A stretch of 54,165 nt of DNA from SYIM01 sp041182885 (GCA_049423065.1 JBMSQB010000023.1:1-54165), one strand, 5' to 3'. Numbered from the stretch's first letter, positions 17,565 through 27,100 are shown. Numbers and translations are program-made. Notes: generated from the letters alone by a model not told the origin.

Positions 17565-18347
17565 TCAGCGGGCGATCTGGCCGCCGAGCGCGAGCGCGCC
17601 CTTCCGAAGCCGCTCGATCGCATCATCAACCCTTGCAGTATCGCCCTTTGCACCGAGTTCAATGTGCCGGCGGCTGCCGTCTTCGCCCACCGATGGCAGA
17701 CTGAAGGTGCGGATGCCTGGCAGTTCGCGCTCGACCGCTTCCATGAGCGGGGTAATGGTGGATTCTGCAAGTTCGTAGACGAGGAACGAGCGCTCGGCAC
17801 GCTCGGCGTCGGGTCGCTCGCCCGCCAGCTCACCATCGAGCAGCGCCTCGATCATCGGCCACGCCATCACCGGAAAGCCAGGCACAAAGTAATGACCGCG
17901 AATCGCAAAGCCCGGAATTCGGTTGTAAGGGTTGGGGATGATGCGTGCCCCGGCGGGAAACTCGCCCATCTTGAGCCGCTGGCGATTTTCAGGTGCCTGG
18001 GGATCGGCCGGCGCCTTGCCTTCGCGCGCCATTTCCGCCGCCCGCTGCCGGATCAGTTCGGCCGCCTCGGGGTGCAGGACCAGTTCAACACCAAGCGCCT
18101 CGGCAGCGGCCTGCCGGGTGTGATCATCGGGTGTGGCGCCAATACCGCCGCACGACAGCACTGTATCGCCGCTGCCAAAGGTATCGCGAAGCGCATGCAC
18201 GAGACGGGCGCGATCGTCGCCCAGATACCGCACCCAGGACAACTCCATGCCGCGCGCCGACACCAGCTCGAGCACCTTCGAAAAATGTTTGTCCTGCCGC
18301 CTGCCCGACAGGATTTCGTCACCCACAATGATCAGACCCAGTGCCAT
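17565..18347 (-). CDS. CinA N-terminal-domain (MoCF-biosynthesis-fold) protein
   Basis: The 260-residue protein begins MALGLIIVGDEILSGRRQDKH and has the molybdopterin-binding fold signature CGGIGATPDDHTRQAAAEALG, NPYNRIPGF and FVPGFPVMAWPM. This is the first domain of CinA, the competence/damage-inducible protein. The C-terminal nicotinamide-nucleotide amidase (PncC) domain is absent. Stand-alone versions (YfaY-like) occur in proteobacteria, and their reaction is uncertain, with ADP-ribose pyrophosphatase activity reported for CinA-type domains. It lies 75 nt after the sterol-desaturase-like gene in the same direction. Confidence 0.9.
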   Translation of the reverse strand: MALGLIIVGDEILSGRRQDKHFSKVLELVSARGMELSWVRYLGDDRARLVHALRDTFGSGDTVLSCGGIGATPDDHTRQAAAEALGVELVLHPEAAELIRQRAAEMAREGKAPADPQAPENRQRLKMGEFPAGARIIPNPYNRIPGFAIRGHYFVPGFPVMAWPMIEALLDGELAGERPDAERAERSFLVYELAESTITPLMEAVERELPGIRTFSLPSVGEDGSRRHIELGAKGDTARVDDAIERLRKGALALGGQIAR

Positions 18348-18422
18348 GTCCAGCCTCTGCGCGCATGCGCTTGTGAGCCGCGGTGGACGCGCCCGCCCGC
18401 GGACCGTGAACGCTCGGGAACA

Positions 18423-19367
18423 TCAAGCCCGTCCGAACATTCGACCGATCGCCAGCCAGTGCTGGCGGAAAAATCCCTGCCCGTAATCGCGCCCCTCGAC
18501 CTGATCGCGAATGCCGGTGGGAACGAAACCTGGGCGATCGTCAGCGGTGCGGAACAGATGGTCCCAGACCGGAAACAGCACCGCGAAATTACAACCGCGA
18601 GCCGGACCGTCGTGCCCATAGTCAACCGCGTGGTGCAGGCGATGAAAGCTCGGGCTCACGAGCAATCGCTCACCCACCGAGCCATAGCGCCAGCGCAGAT
18701 TGGCGTGTTGCAGGCTTTGAAGCAGACGCGACACCACCACAATGCCGATGAACTGCCCGGGCGCCACCCCAATCGCCACGGCAAGGAGCGCCATCACGCC
18801 GTCTCGCAGCAGGTCATCAAGCAGGTGATTTCGGTCTTCGGTCCAGAAAGTCATCTGGCGTTGGCTGTGGTGCACCGCATGCAGCGCCCACCACCACGAC
18901 CAACGGTGCTGCGCCCGGTGCAGCCAGTAATCGACGAAATCGAACACCACCAGGTAAATGAGAAAGCTCACCCACGCAGCGTCGGTGACGCCAGGCCACA
19001 CCCCATCGAGCGACAGGCGAGAGATACCGGCGAATCGAAGTTGCGATTCAATCGCGTCGACCAGCGGGGTGAAGAGCGCAAACGCCACCAGCGGCAGTAC
19101 GCCCAGCCTGCGAAGGAGCGAGTACACCACGTCCACCCGCCACTCGCCGCGGCCGGCTGCGGGCTCAGCGGGGGCCCAGCGCTCGAGAAGCCCCAGCACC
19201 ACCGCCATTGCAATCACCTCGATCACGCCGATCATTACCCACTCGAGGGCATCAAACGCCATTTCGCTCAGATGCATGAGCCCCATGGCAAACATGGCCG
19301 GCTGCACCAGCGTCTCGTGGATCCAGGTTTGGGCGGCAGCGAAAGCGTGAATCAGGGCGTCAATCAT
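18423..19367 (-). CDS. sterol desaturase / fatty acid hydroxylase superfamily membrane protein
   Basis: Membrane di-iron enzyme that hydroxylates or desaturates lipid-like substrates. The 314-residue protein has several hydrophobic spans and the His clusters that bind iron: HRAQH, HAVHHSQRQ and HRLHHAVDYGHDG. The N-terminal half (MIDALIHAFAAAQTWIHETL, LEWVMIGVIEVIAMAVVLGL) is membrane-embedded. The substrate is unknown, and true sterol modification is unlikely in this organism. It starts 6 nt after the deacetylase gene, so the two are probably co-translated. Confidence 0.9.
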   Translation of the reverse strand: MIDALIHAFAAAQTWIHETLVQPAMFAMGLMHLSEMAFDALEWVMIGVIEVIAMAVVLGLLERWAPAEPAAGRGEWRVDVVYSLLRRLGVLPLVAFALFTPLVDAIESQLRFAGISRLSLDGVWPGVTDAAWVSFLIYLVVFDFVDYWLHRAQHRWSWWWALHAVHHSQRQMTFWTEDRNHLLDDLLRDGVMALLAVAIGVAPGQFIGIVVVSRLLQSLQHANLRWRYGSVGERLLVSPSFHRLHHAVDYGHDGPARGCNFAVLFPVWDHLFRTADDRPGFVPTGIRDQVEGRDYGQGFFRQHWLAIGRMFGRA

Positions 19368-19373
19368 GAGGCA

Positions 19374-20207
19374 TCAGCGGCGGTAATCGGGGTGATGGTC
19401 AAGCGTGGCAAAGCACAGGCCTTTTTTCCGCAGCCCGGCAATCAATGGGTCGAGCATAGGCGCAAACGGGTCCTTCCGCGACCAGATCCCCAGGTGCGCC
19501 ATGAGAATGTCGCCGCTTCGAATGCGCGAGAGCGCCTGCGCGAGCAGCCTGTCGTTGGGAAATTTGTCGGAAGGCAGTTCATCGCCCAGGAAACCGGCAT
19601 CGGCCCAATGCACATGCCTGAACCCGCATCCGGCCGCCGCCTCCATGGCCACCGCCGGGGCCTTGCCGCCTGGGGCACGCCAGATCGGATCGAGTCCCTG
19701 GCCAGTCATTTCACGAAACCGCTGATCGACCCGGCGCAATTCACGGCAAAGTTCGCCGGCATTCCAGACCTGATCCTTTCCGGCGCCCTCGCCAAATTGC
19801 GGGCGGGCCATGAAGGCGCCGACAGGAACATGCCCGGCACGGCCTTCCCGCAGGTAGACATGGTCGAAGGTGTGACTGCCGAAGCGGTGGCCCTCGGCCG
19901 CACGCGCCCGCCAGTAGGGCGCCCAGGACAAATCGAGCGAGTGGTCGCCGTGGATGGTCTTTTCGCTCGCAAGAAAAAACGTGGCGCGAACCTGATGCCG
20001 CTTCAGGATGTCGGCAATGAGCGGCGCATCGCGCATGCTGCCGGTATCGAGCGTGAGATAGACCCAGCCCTTGCAGGCATAGGTGGCCCCCGGGTCGGTT
20101 GCCCCCTGCGCGGCGTGCGCGCCATGCATGGCAGCTACCGCAGCCACCGCCGCCACAACGCGCGCGCCTGCGGTGCGAATCAAGCCAACAGCCTGCGCAA
20201 GGCGCAT
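19374..20207 (-). CDS. polysaccharide deacetylase family protein (NodB fold), exported
   Basis: Carbohydrate esterase 4-like protein of 277 residues, starting at ATG 20207, which overlaps the stop of the upstream propeller gene as ATGA. A signal peptide covers about residues 1-33 (AAVAAVAAMHGAHAAQ). Motif 1 reads TLDTGS with D54, where the classical form is TFDDG, so the metal-binding second Asp is Thr. Motif 2 is GSHTFDH with both His. Later WRAPGGKAP corresponds to the R-x-P motif and HVHWADAGFLG follows. It is a recognisable betaproteobacterial subgroup. The altered first motif leaves activity uncertain. Confidence 0.87.
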   Translation of the reverse strand: MRLAQAVGLIRTAGARVVAAVAAVAAMHGAHAAQGATDPGATYACKGWVYLTLDTGSMRDAPLIADILKRHQVRATFFLASEKTIHGDHSLDLSWAPYWRARAAEGHRFGSHTFDHVYLREGRAGHVPVGAFMARPQFGEGAGKDQVWNAGELCRELRRVDQRFREMTGQGLDPIWRAPGGKAPAVAMEAAAGCGFRHVHWADAGFLGDELPSDKFPNDRLLAQALSRIRSGDILMAHLGIWSRKDPFAPMLDPLIAGLRKKGLCFATLDHHPDYRR

Positions 20208-21226
20208 CAGATAAGCGGCGCGCGGTCCGCGAAAAAAATACCGTGGGGCGAGCGACCGACTCCGATCGTATGAAAGATCTTGCCATCGGCCAGACTGACC
20301 AGAGAGACCTGCCGCGCAAATCGGTTGGTGATCCACATGGTTTTCTTGTCTGAGGTGATTTCCATGCAGTCGGGCCCGCCAGGCACCGCGAAGCTGCTCA
20401 CCACCTGGAAACTGCGCATGTCGATGCAGCTCACGGAGTTGTCAACCCGGTTGGTGACAAACACATGACGCTGATCACCCAGCCCGCGAAGGTTGTGCGC
20501 GCCGCGGCCGGTGACGATGCGCTTCACCGATTTCTGGGCGCGCCAGTCGATGACATCGACAAAATTCTCGCCCATCACGCCAACCATCAGGTGGCGATCA
20601 TCGGGGGTGATGAGAATGCCTGCGGGCTGTTTGCCCGTGCGAAGCTTCCAGATCGGCTCCATCTTCTGCAGGCTGATGGCAACGATCTCGTTGCTGTCCT
20701 GCAGCGTGGCGAACACGGTGCTGCTGTCGGCAGAAAACCAGATGTGGCTGGGTGCCTTGGGAATCGACAGGCGTTTGGCGAGCTTCAGCTCGCCGCCCTC
20801 GTAGCGATAGAGGTCAACGCGATCGAGCCTGAGCGCTGCGGTGACAAACCATCGGGTGTCGGGCGAAAACCCAAGCTGGTAGGGGTCATCGATGGAGGCT
20901 ATCCGGCGCTGAACCTCTGCGGTGACGGGATCGAAGAACACCAGGTCGTCACTCATGGCGTTACCCACGATCAGCGACTTGCCGTCTGGTGTGGGGTAGA
21001 GGTGATGGGGCTCCTTGCCCACGGTGATGCGCCGCGACTCGGTACGCGCAGCCTTGTCGATGAGCGACACCGACGCATCACGCGAGTTGAGCACATAGAC
21101 CCAATCGCTTGCCCGCTGCGGCGTCGACGCAGGCGAGGTCAATGGGGACAAGACCGAGACAGCGGCGGACGCACCCACCGCGCTTTGCACGAAACGACGA
21201 CGGACAGGGCTGCTGCAGGACGACAT
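20207..21226 (-). CDS. TAT-exported YVTN-type beta-propeller protein
   Basis: 339 residues. The N-terminus SSPVRRRFVQSAVGASAA carries a twin-arginine signal (R9-R10-x-F), implying folded export to the periplasm. The rest is a seven-bladed propeller built of repeats of the YVTN/YncE kind: DWVYVLNSRDASVSLIDKA, HHLYPTPDGKSLIVGNAMSD, ILITPDDRHLMVGVMGENF, RHVFVTNRVDNSVSCIDMR and KTMWITNRFARQVSLVSLA. No enzymatic residues or c-type haem motif are seen. It overlaps the deacetylase gene by one nucleotide triplet (ATGA), so the two products are made together. The role is unknown and may be binding or sensing. Confidence 0.9.
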   Translation of the reverse strand: MSSCSSPVRRRFVQSAVGASAAVSVLSPLTSPASTPQRASDWVYVLNSRDASVSLIDKAARTESRRITVGKEPHHLYPTPDGKSLIVGNAMSDDLVFFDPVTAEVQRRIASIDDPYQLGFSPDTRWFVTAALRLDRVDLYRYEGGELKLAKRLSIPKAPSHIWFSADSSTVFATLQDSNEIVAISLQKMEPIWKLRTGKQPAGILITPDDRHLMVGVMGENFVDVIDWRAQKSVKRIVTGRGAHNLRGLGDQRHVFVTNRVDNSVSCIDMRSFQVVSSFAVPGGPDCMEITSDKKTMWITNRFARQVSLVSLADGKIFHTIGVGRSPHGIFFADRAPLI

Positions 21227-21291
21227 TGCTGCGATGACGATGGAGTGGCGATACCGGGATTGTGCCGCAAACCGCTACACTCGGCAGCGTC

Positions 21292-22233
21292 ATGCTCGAT
21301 GTTCTCAATGTCACCGCCCCGGTTTTTGCCCTGGTGTTGTGCGGCTACGTCGCTGCGGCAAGGTCCATGCTGCCTGCCGGAGCGATCGACGGCATCAACG
21401 CATTCGTTTACTGGTTTGCGCTACCCGCCATGCTGTTCCGGGTGGCGGGCTTGCGCCCGATCGGCGACCTGTTCGAGCCCCGGCTCGCGGCCGGTATCGC
21501 GGTCGCCGGCCTGGTCTCTTTCGCCCTCGCCTACCGTCTCGCCCGCCGAAGCCGCTTTCTCGGGGGACGCACGGTATCCGAGGCGGCCTCGTTTGCGCTC
21601 GGCGCAGCCCACGGCAACGTCGGCTACCTGGGCATTGCGCTCCTCGGGCAATTGGGCGAGCACCTGCTCCCCATTGTCACGGTCGCCATCATTACCGACA
21701 ACATCGTCCTGATCGCCCTCACCATTGCCATCCTGGAGATGCAGCGCAACCAGCGGGGCGGCATGCTCGGGTCAATCGGCACTGCCTCACGAAGCGTCCT
21801 GGTCTCGCCGCTCCTCGGATCAATCCTGCTGGGACTTGCGTTCTCCGCGGCCGCGCTCAAGCTTCCCCAGTCGGTCGATACCTTCACCCGGATGCTGTCC
21901 GGAGCGGCCGGTCCGTGCGCACTGTTTGCGATTGGCGCGGCGCTTGGAAACAAGCCGCTCCGATTCAATCGCGAAATCGGGGTCCTGGTCGGGGTCAAAC
22001 TGATCGTCACGCCGCTGGTGGCGGCGATCATGATGGGGGCGGTGCTGCCCCTCGAGCCCACGATCGCGGCGGCGGGGGTGGTGTGCGCCGCGCTGCCCGC
22101 AGCCAGCAACACCTTCATCATTGCCCAGCGCTACGGCCTGCCCACCGCGTCGGTAAGCGCGGCCATTCTGGGCGGAACCCTGTTTGCCGTGGTCACGGTC
22201 AGTTCCATCATCTGGGTAACGGGCCTTCGCTAG
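21292..22233 (+). CDS. AEC-family (auxin efflux carrier) transporter
   Basis: Inner-membrane carrier of 313 residues with about ten hydrophobic spans in two halves. Typical AEC segments are LNVTAPVFALVLCGYVAA, INAFVYWFALPAMLFRVAG, SFALGAAHGNVGYLGIALLGQ and AALPAASNTFIIAQRYG. The ATG at 21292 is used because the protein normally begins directly before the first span. Bacterial members move dicarboxylates such as malate or malonate, and the substrate here is unknown. It is divergent from the propeller gene with a 65-nt gap. Confidence 0.92.
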   Translation: MLDVLNVTAPVFALVLCGYVAAARSMLPAGAIDGINAFVYWFALPAMLFRVAGLRPIGDLFEPRLAAGIAVAGLVSFALAYRLARRSRFLGGRTVSEAASFALGAAHGNVGYLGIALLGQLGEHLLPIVTVAIITDNIVLIALTIAILEMQRNQRGGMLGSIGTASRSVLVSPLLGSILLGLAFSAAALKLPQSVDTFTRMLSGAAGPCALFAIGAALGNKPLRFNREIGVLVGVKLIVTPLVAAIMMGAVLPLEPTIAAAGVVCAALPAASNTFIIAQRYGLPTASVSAAILGGTLFAVVTVSSIIWVTGLR

Positions 22234-22251
22234 CGAGCGTGAGAGATCGGT

Positions 22252-22602
22252 TCAGCCCGCACGCCGCAATGCGTTGTGCATACTCTGCTGCAGGAGCAGC
22301 GCCTCGAAGACGGGCGCGAGCACGGGCGATTGCCGCTCAAGAATGCGGCGCAGGCTGTCGGCCTCGATGTAAAGGCACACCACCTCGTTTTGCGCCACCG
22401 CGCTGGCCGACCGGATCCCCCCAGGGAGCAACGCCTGCTCGCCGAAAGACTCGCCCGCCGACACCGTAGCAAACACGGTGCTGGTCTTCGCATCGAGCAT
22501 CTGCACCGTGCCCTTTTGAACCACATAGAGCTTGTCGGCCAGATCCCCCGCGCTGAACAGTCGATCACCGGGCTGAAACTGGGCCAGTTCAAAGTCATTC
22601 AT
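22252..22602 (-). CDS. stand-alone cyclic-nucleotide-binding domain protein
   Basis: 116 residues forming one CNB (cNMP-binding) beta-roll: FQPGDRLFSAGDLADKLYVVQKG, then the phosphate-binding cassette region GESFGEQALLPGGIRSASAVA with the Glu and Arg expected in cAMP/cGMP cassettes (FGE...R-S-A). No HTH or enzyme domain follows, unlike CRP. It overlaps the preceding CNB gene by 4 nt. It probably acts as a regulator or sensor subunit of unknown partner. Confidence 0.87.
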   Translation of the reverse strand: MNDFELAQFQPGDRLFSAGDLADKLYVVQKGTVQMLDAKTSTVFATVSAGESFGEQALLPGGIRSASAVAQNEVVCLYIEADSLRRILERQSPVLAPVFEALLLQQSMHNALRRAG

Positions 22603-23099
22603 TCGAGCGACTCCGGTGCTTTGTCGAGACCGAGCGTGCGAACCACGGCGCTACGCAGGATGCCACGCAGCGCAAGCGGCATTCTGGGCACCAGACGATC
22701 GACCTGGGACAGGGGAATGAGCCGGGCCTCCACATCGGTCACGCACACCACCGTCATGCTGTAGGGGAGGTGCGCAAGGCCCTCGGCGAGTCCGATGATG
22801 CTGCCGGGACCGAGCCGGTAGATCTTTTCGCCTTCAACCCCCAGCAACCGGCCACGCACGATGAAATAGGCTGCGCTGACCTCGGCACCACGCGTGGCAA
22901 GCAACTGCCTGGCGCTGAAATTCGCCGCGCTCAGGTGTTGACAGCCCCAGAGCGTGAAGTAGAGCCGTTCATCGCTGGTGAGTTTGCCGGAGGCGTAGAT
23001 CTGCAGGCTCGCCACCGAGTAGGGATCGCTCACGCCGAGCGAGGCCAGTTTTTCGATCGACACTTCGTACTGTGCCGACACGACTTTTTCGCTGCTCAT
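22599..23099 (-). CDS. second cyclic-nucleotide-binding-domain-like protein
   Basis: 166 residues from ATG 23099. The N-terminal 55 residues (VSAQYEVSIEKLASLGVSD) are not recognised. The rest is CNB-like (LLATRGAEVSAAYFIVRGRLLGVEGE, YRLGPGSIIGLAEGLAHLP), but the cassette has GLAEG where FGE is canonical and lacks an obvious Arg, so nucleotide binding may be lost. It ends with LRGILRSAVVRTLGLDKAPE. Its stop overlaps the next gene as ATGA. An open frame extends to 23348 without support. Probable partner of the following CNB protein. Confidence 0.8.
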   Translation of the reverse strand: MSSEKVVSAQYEVSIEKLASLGVSDPYSVASLQIYASGKLTSDERLYFTLWGCQHLSAANFSARQLLATRGAEVSAAYFIVRGRLLGVEGEKIYRLGPGSIIGLAEGLAHLPYSMTVVCVTDVEARLIPLSQVDRLVPRMPLALRGILRSAVVRTLGLDKAPESLE

Positions 23100-23205
23100 C
23101 GAGAGAGGTCCGGTCAGGGCACGCGGGCCCGGGGCGGGCACGCAGATAAGGGGTGAAGGGCCGCAGAGTGTAATGCGAACCCGACCTGTCGCGAAGCGGA
23201 TGCTG

Positions 23206-26200
23206 CTAGGCGCCCTGCTCCCGAATGGCGTCCCAGGCCTTCTGCAACCGCTTGACCGACACCGGCATCGGGGTGCGCAGGGTCTGCGCGAAGAGCGACA
23301 CACGGAGCTCCTCAAGCATCCAGCGAAACTCCTCGAGCCGGGCGTCAACCGCGCCTTTTCGCTGCGAGAGCATCCGGCGAAAATTGGTGACGAGTGGCGA
23401 GATCTCGGACATCAGTTTCGCGTCGCGAGCGGGGTCTTCACGAAGCTTGTCGAGGCGCATGGCCACACCGCGCAAGTAACGCGGCAGATGGCGGAGCTGT
23501 TCCCAGGGGGTTTGCACGATGAAGCGCTTGGGCAACAGGCCTGCGAGTTGCGCCTGCACATCGTCTGCCGCAGCGGGCCAGGCGCGGGCCTGGGCGAGCT
23601 TTCGTGCGAGCGCGACATGCTCGGTCAGCACCTCGGCTGTGACTCGGGCAAGTTCCTGGCCAATCAGCGTGAGCCGCGGCCGGGATGCTTCCAATCGGTC
23701 CCGAAAGGCTGCCTCGTCGGCAGGCAGGGGGTCAGCGAGACAGGCGCGCGCAATCAGCGCCGCCAACAGATCATTCTTCAGATCATCGGCGCTGCCGAAG
23801 CTTGCGAACTGCAGCGACATCTTTTGAAAGTCGGTGATGTTGCGCTCGAAAAATCGCAGCGGCTCGCGAAGCGCGATCCGGAAAAGCCGGATCAAACCGC
23901 GACGATGTTCGCGCGCCGCCTCATCAGCGTCATCAAAGACAGCCAGTTCGACGGAATCGGATCGGTCGATCAGGGCCGGATAACCGATCAGCGTTTGGCG
24001 CCGACCATCGATTCGTTGCTCGAGCTCCAGGATCTCCGGGAGCGCGCCGAAGCGCCAGTCCGTGTGGCGCTCGCCAGCAAGGGGTAGAGACGGCGCGGTG
24101 CGGTCACCCGCACTGGCACGCTCGCGCTCGGCCTCCCCCGACGGCGCCGTCACCTGGCCCGAGCTCCGCAGCCCCAAGGCCGACAGCGCCTGGCGAAAGG
24201 CACCCTGCGCACGATCACCAAACTCGCTTTTCAGCTGCGCGAGACTCCGCCCCGCGCCCAGCCGTGCACCATGCGGATCGGTGACCACGAAGCGCATGAA
24301 AAGATGCGCAGGCACGCTTTCGATTCGAAAATCGGTGAGCTGCGCCCGCACGCTGAATGTCTCGGCCAGATCGGCGACGATCGCCTGCGCAAGCGGGGCC
24401 TCGCCCACCCGTTCGTCCCACCGCTTGATAAACGCCTCGGTGTAGTCTGGAATCGGCACCGCCACCCTGCGAATCTTGGGCGGAAGCGATTTCACGAGCG
24501 CCTGCACCTTGTCGCGCAGCATTCCCGCCACCAGCCATTCACAGCGCACCGGATCGACCTGATTAAGGAGCACCACCGGCACTCGCAAAGTGACGCCATC
24601 ATCGTCAGCCCCCGGATCAAACCGGTAATCAAGTTCAAAGCTGGCGCCACGCATCGCCAGCTGGCGAGGGAAAGCATCGCTGGCAACACCGGTGTCCTCC
24701 CGGCGCATCAACTGTTCGCGAGACAGCATCAACGCCTTGGCTTCCTCCGCCGGCGCCCGGGCCAGCCACTGTTCGAGCCGCTGCAGCGAGGTGATGCGCT
24801 CGGGAAGCCTCGCGTCGTACCAGTCACGCAGAAACTGATCATCGACCAGCAGATCCGGGCGACGAATTTTCTGCTCGAGCTTTTCAATCTCGGCGATGAG
24901 TCGGCGGTTATGCGCGAGGAAAGGCAGCCTGGCATCGACACCCTCACCCACCAACCCCTCTCGAATGAGGAGCTCACGCGCCAGCTTCGGGTCGCGCGGA
25001 GCAAGCGGCACCCGTCGCTGCGAATAAAGCACCAGCCCGTAGAGCATGCCGCGCTCGAGCTCGAACGCCTGCCCCGACTGCTTGGACCAGGCGGGATCGC
25101 TGTAGCTTCGCTGGATCAGATGGCCCGCGGCCTGCTCGATCCAGACCGGATCAATACGCGCCACGGTTCGAGCGTACGTGCGAGCGGTATCCACGATCTC
25201 GGCAGCCATCAGCCAGCGCGGCGCCTTCTTGACGACCGATGAAGCGGGGTGAATCGAAAACCGCACTTGATGCGTACCCGCATAGGTGGCTTCATCGGGA
25301 GGCCGCGTGCCAAGGTTACCGAGCAGCCCGGCAAGAAGCGCCCGATGCACTGCCTCAGGCGGTGCAGGCTCGGTGTTGACCGTCCAGTTATTCTCGCGCA
25401 CTGCCTCGCTCAGCTGCGAGTGCACGTCTGCCCATTCACGCAACCGGCGCACCGACAGAAACTCGCGCTCAAGCTTCTGGGCGAGCTTGCGATTCGACTC
25501 ACGCTCGCGTTGCTCGTTGTGCCAGTAGTCCCAGACTTTCAGGAGCGACACAAAGTCCGAGTGCTCGTCGGCAAAGCGCCGATGCGACTGATCGGCAGCC
25601 TGCTGCGCCTCCATCGGCCGCTCCCGCGGATCCTGCACCGACAGCGCCGAGGCAATGACCAGCACCTCACGCAGACAGCGCCGCTCTGCCGCCTCGAGCA
25701 GCATTCGTCCGATCCGCGGGTCAACCGGCAGCCGCGCAAGCCGCTGTCCTACGGGCGTGAGCGCATGGTGGTCATCCACCGCGCCGAGCTCTGCAAGAAG
25801 CGCCAGACCGTCGGCAATCGCGCGACGCGGCGGCGGATCCAGAAACGGAAACGCTTCAATGTCTTCCAGACGTAGCGATTTCATGCGGAGAATCACGGCG
25901 GCGAGCGACGATCGCAGTACCTCGGGATCGGTAAAGCGCGGCCGCGCCAGAAAATCCGACTCGTCATACAGGCGGATGCAGACGCCGTCGGCCACCCGTC
26001 CGCAGCGCCCCGCACGTTGATTGGCGGCCGCCTGCGAGATGGGTTCGATCTGCAGCTGCTCAACCTTGCCGCGATAACGATAGCGCTTGACGCGCGCCAC
26101 CCCGCTATCGATCACATAGCGGATGCCCGGGACGGTCAGCGAGGTTTCCGCCACGTTGGTGGCGAGCACGACGCGGCGGCCCGTGGAACCAGAAAAAATG

Positions 26201-27093
26201 CGCTGCTGATCGGCCGCGGCAAGCCGCGAGTAGAGCGGGAGAATTTCCACCGTGCCGCGCGCCCAGGGGGAGTGGCTGCGTGAGGCCTGCTCACGGGCAC
26301 ACAGCCGCCGCAAATGATCGGCGACGTCGCGAATCTCGCGTTCACCGGGAAGAAACACCAGCGCATCGCCCGGCGCCTCGCGCCAGAGTGTTTCGATCGC
26401 CTCGTCGATCCGGGAGGGCAGATCGGTTTCGTCATCGTCATCGCGATGCGCATCATCAAAGCCCTGATAGCGGATCTCGACCGGATAGAGCCGGCCCGAC
26501 ACCTCAATCACCGGCGCCGCCTTGCCGCCGATTGCGAAATGCGCTGCAAACCGCTGCGCATCGATCGTGGCCGAAGTAATCACCACACGCAGGTCGTGCC
26601 GACGGGGGCCCTCAAGCAAGCGCTTCAGATACCCGAGCAGGAAGTCGATGTTGAGGCTTCGCTCGTGGGCCTCGTCCACGATGATGGTGTCGTATTGACG
26701 AAGGCGGGGATCAGACTGGGTCTCTGCCAGCAGCACGCCATCGGTCATCAGCTTGAACGTTGCGCCAGGCGAGAATCGCTCGCCAAAGCGAATCTTGTAG
26801 CCCACATGGGTGCCGAGCGGCGAGCCGATTTCCTCGGCAATTCTTGCCGCCACCGAGGTGGCCGCGATCCGGCGCGGCTGGGTATGGCCGATCAGCCCGG
26901 CCTGGCCTCGCCCCGCGAGCGCGCAGATCTTGGGCAGTTGCGTGGTTTTGCCCGAGCCGGTTTCCCCGCACACGATCACCACCGGCGATTCGCGAATGGC
27001 ACGGGCGATCACCTCGGCATGCGCCGATACCGGCAGGGCCTCGGGAAACGTAAGCGCAGGCAGCGGTGTGCGCGCCGAGGCAGTGGATTTCAT
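23206..27093 (-). CDS. hrpA: ATP-dependent RNA helicase HrpA (DEAH box)
   Basis: DEAH-box helicase that clears stalled ribosomes and unwinds mRNA. The 1295 residues match E. coli HrpA in length. Motifs in order: Walker A GETGSGKTTQ (K49), motif Ia HTQPRRIAA, DEAH in IIVDEAHERSLN, SAT in VITSATIDAQRF, motif V ATNVAETSLTVPGI and motif VI QRAGRCGRV. These are followed by the HA2/OB-fold region and the long HrpA-specific C-terminal domain. It begins 23 nt from argA in the opposite direction, and a symmetric TATAAT box lies between them. No ribosome site precedes the ATG, so the message may be nearly leaderless. Confidence 0.97.
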   Translation of the reverse strand: MKSTASARTPLPALTFPEALPVSAHAEVIARAIRESPVVIVCGETGSGKTTQLPKICALAGRGQAGLIGHTQPRRIAATSVAARIAEEIGSPLGTHVGYKIRFGERFSPGATFKLMTDGVLLAETQSDPRLRQYDTIIVDEAHERSLNIDFLLGYLKRLLEGPRRHDLRVVITSATIDAQRFAAHFAIGGKAAPVIEVSGRLYPVEIRYQGFDDAHRDDDDETDLPSRIDEAIETLWREAPGDALVFLPGEREIRDVADHLRRLCAREQASRSHSPWARGTVEILPLYSRLAAADQQRIFSGSTGRRVVLATNVAETSLTVPGIRYVIDSGVARVKRYRYRGKVEQLQIEPISQAAANQRAGRCGRVADGVCIRLYDESDFLARPRFTDPEVLRSSLAAVILRMKSLRLEDIEAFPFLDPPPRRAIADGLALLAELGAVDDHHALTPVGQRLARLPVDPRIGRMLLEAAERRCLREVLVIASALSVQDPRERPMEAQQAADQSHRRFADEHSDFVSLLKVWDYWHNEQRERESNRKLAQKLEREFLSVRRLREWADVHSQLSEAVRENNWTVNTEPAPPEAVHRALLAGLLGNLGTRPPDEATYAGTHQVRFSIHPASSVVKKAPRWLMAAEIVDTARTYARTVARIDPVWIEQAAGHLIQRSYSDPAWSKQSGQAFELERGMLYGLVLYSQRRVPLAPRDPKLARELLIREGLVGEGVDARLPFLAHNRRLIAEIEKLEQKIRRPDLLVDDQFLRDWYDARLPERITSLQRLEQWLARAPAEEAKALMLSREQLMRREDTGVASDAFPRQLAMRGASFELDYRFDPGADDDGVTLRVPVVLLNQVDPVRCEWLVAGMLRDKVQALVKSLPPKIRRVAVPIPDYTEAFIKRWDERVGEAPLAQAIVADLAETFSVRAQLTDFRIESVPAHLFMRFVVTDPHGARLGAGRSLAQLKSEFGDRAQGAFRQALSALGLRSSGQVTAPSGEAERERASAGDRTAPSLPLAGERHTDWRFGALPEILELEQRIDGRRQTLIGYPALIDRSDSVELAVFDDADEAAREHRRGLIRLFRIALREPLRFFERNITDFQKMSLQFASFGSADDLKNDLLAALIARACLADPLPADEAAFRDRLEASRPRLTLIGQELARVTAEVLTEHVALARKLAQARAWPAAADDVQAQLAGLLPKRFIVQTPWEQLRHLPRYLRGVAMRLDKLREDPARDAKLMSEISPLVTNFRRMLSQRKGAVDARLEEFRWMLEELRVSLFAQTLRTPMPVSVKRLQKAWDAIREQGA

Positions 27094-27100
27094 GCGGCGA

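Noticed and set aside
16899..20273. 1124-codon plus-strand open frame
   Set aside because: Antisense to four genes with clear family motifs; no start signal and no recognised domain.
20465..21712. Plus-strand open frame crossing the propeller and AEC genes
   Set aside because: Antisense to the propeller gene and out of frame with the AEC transporter.
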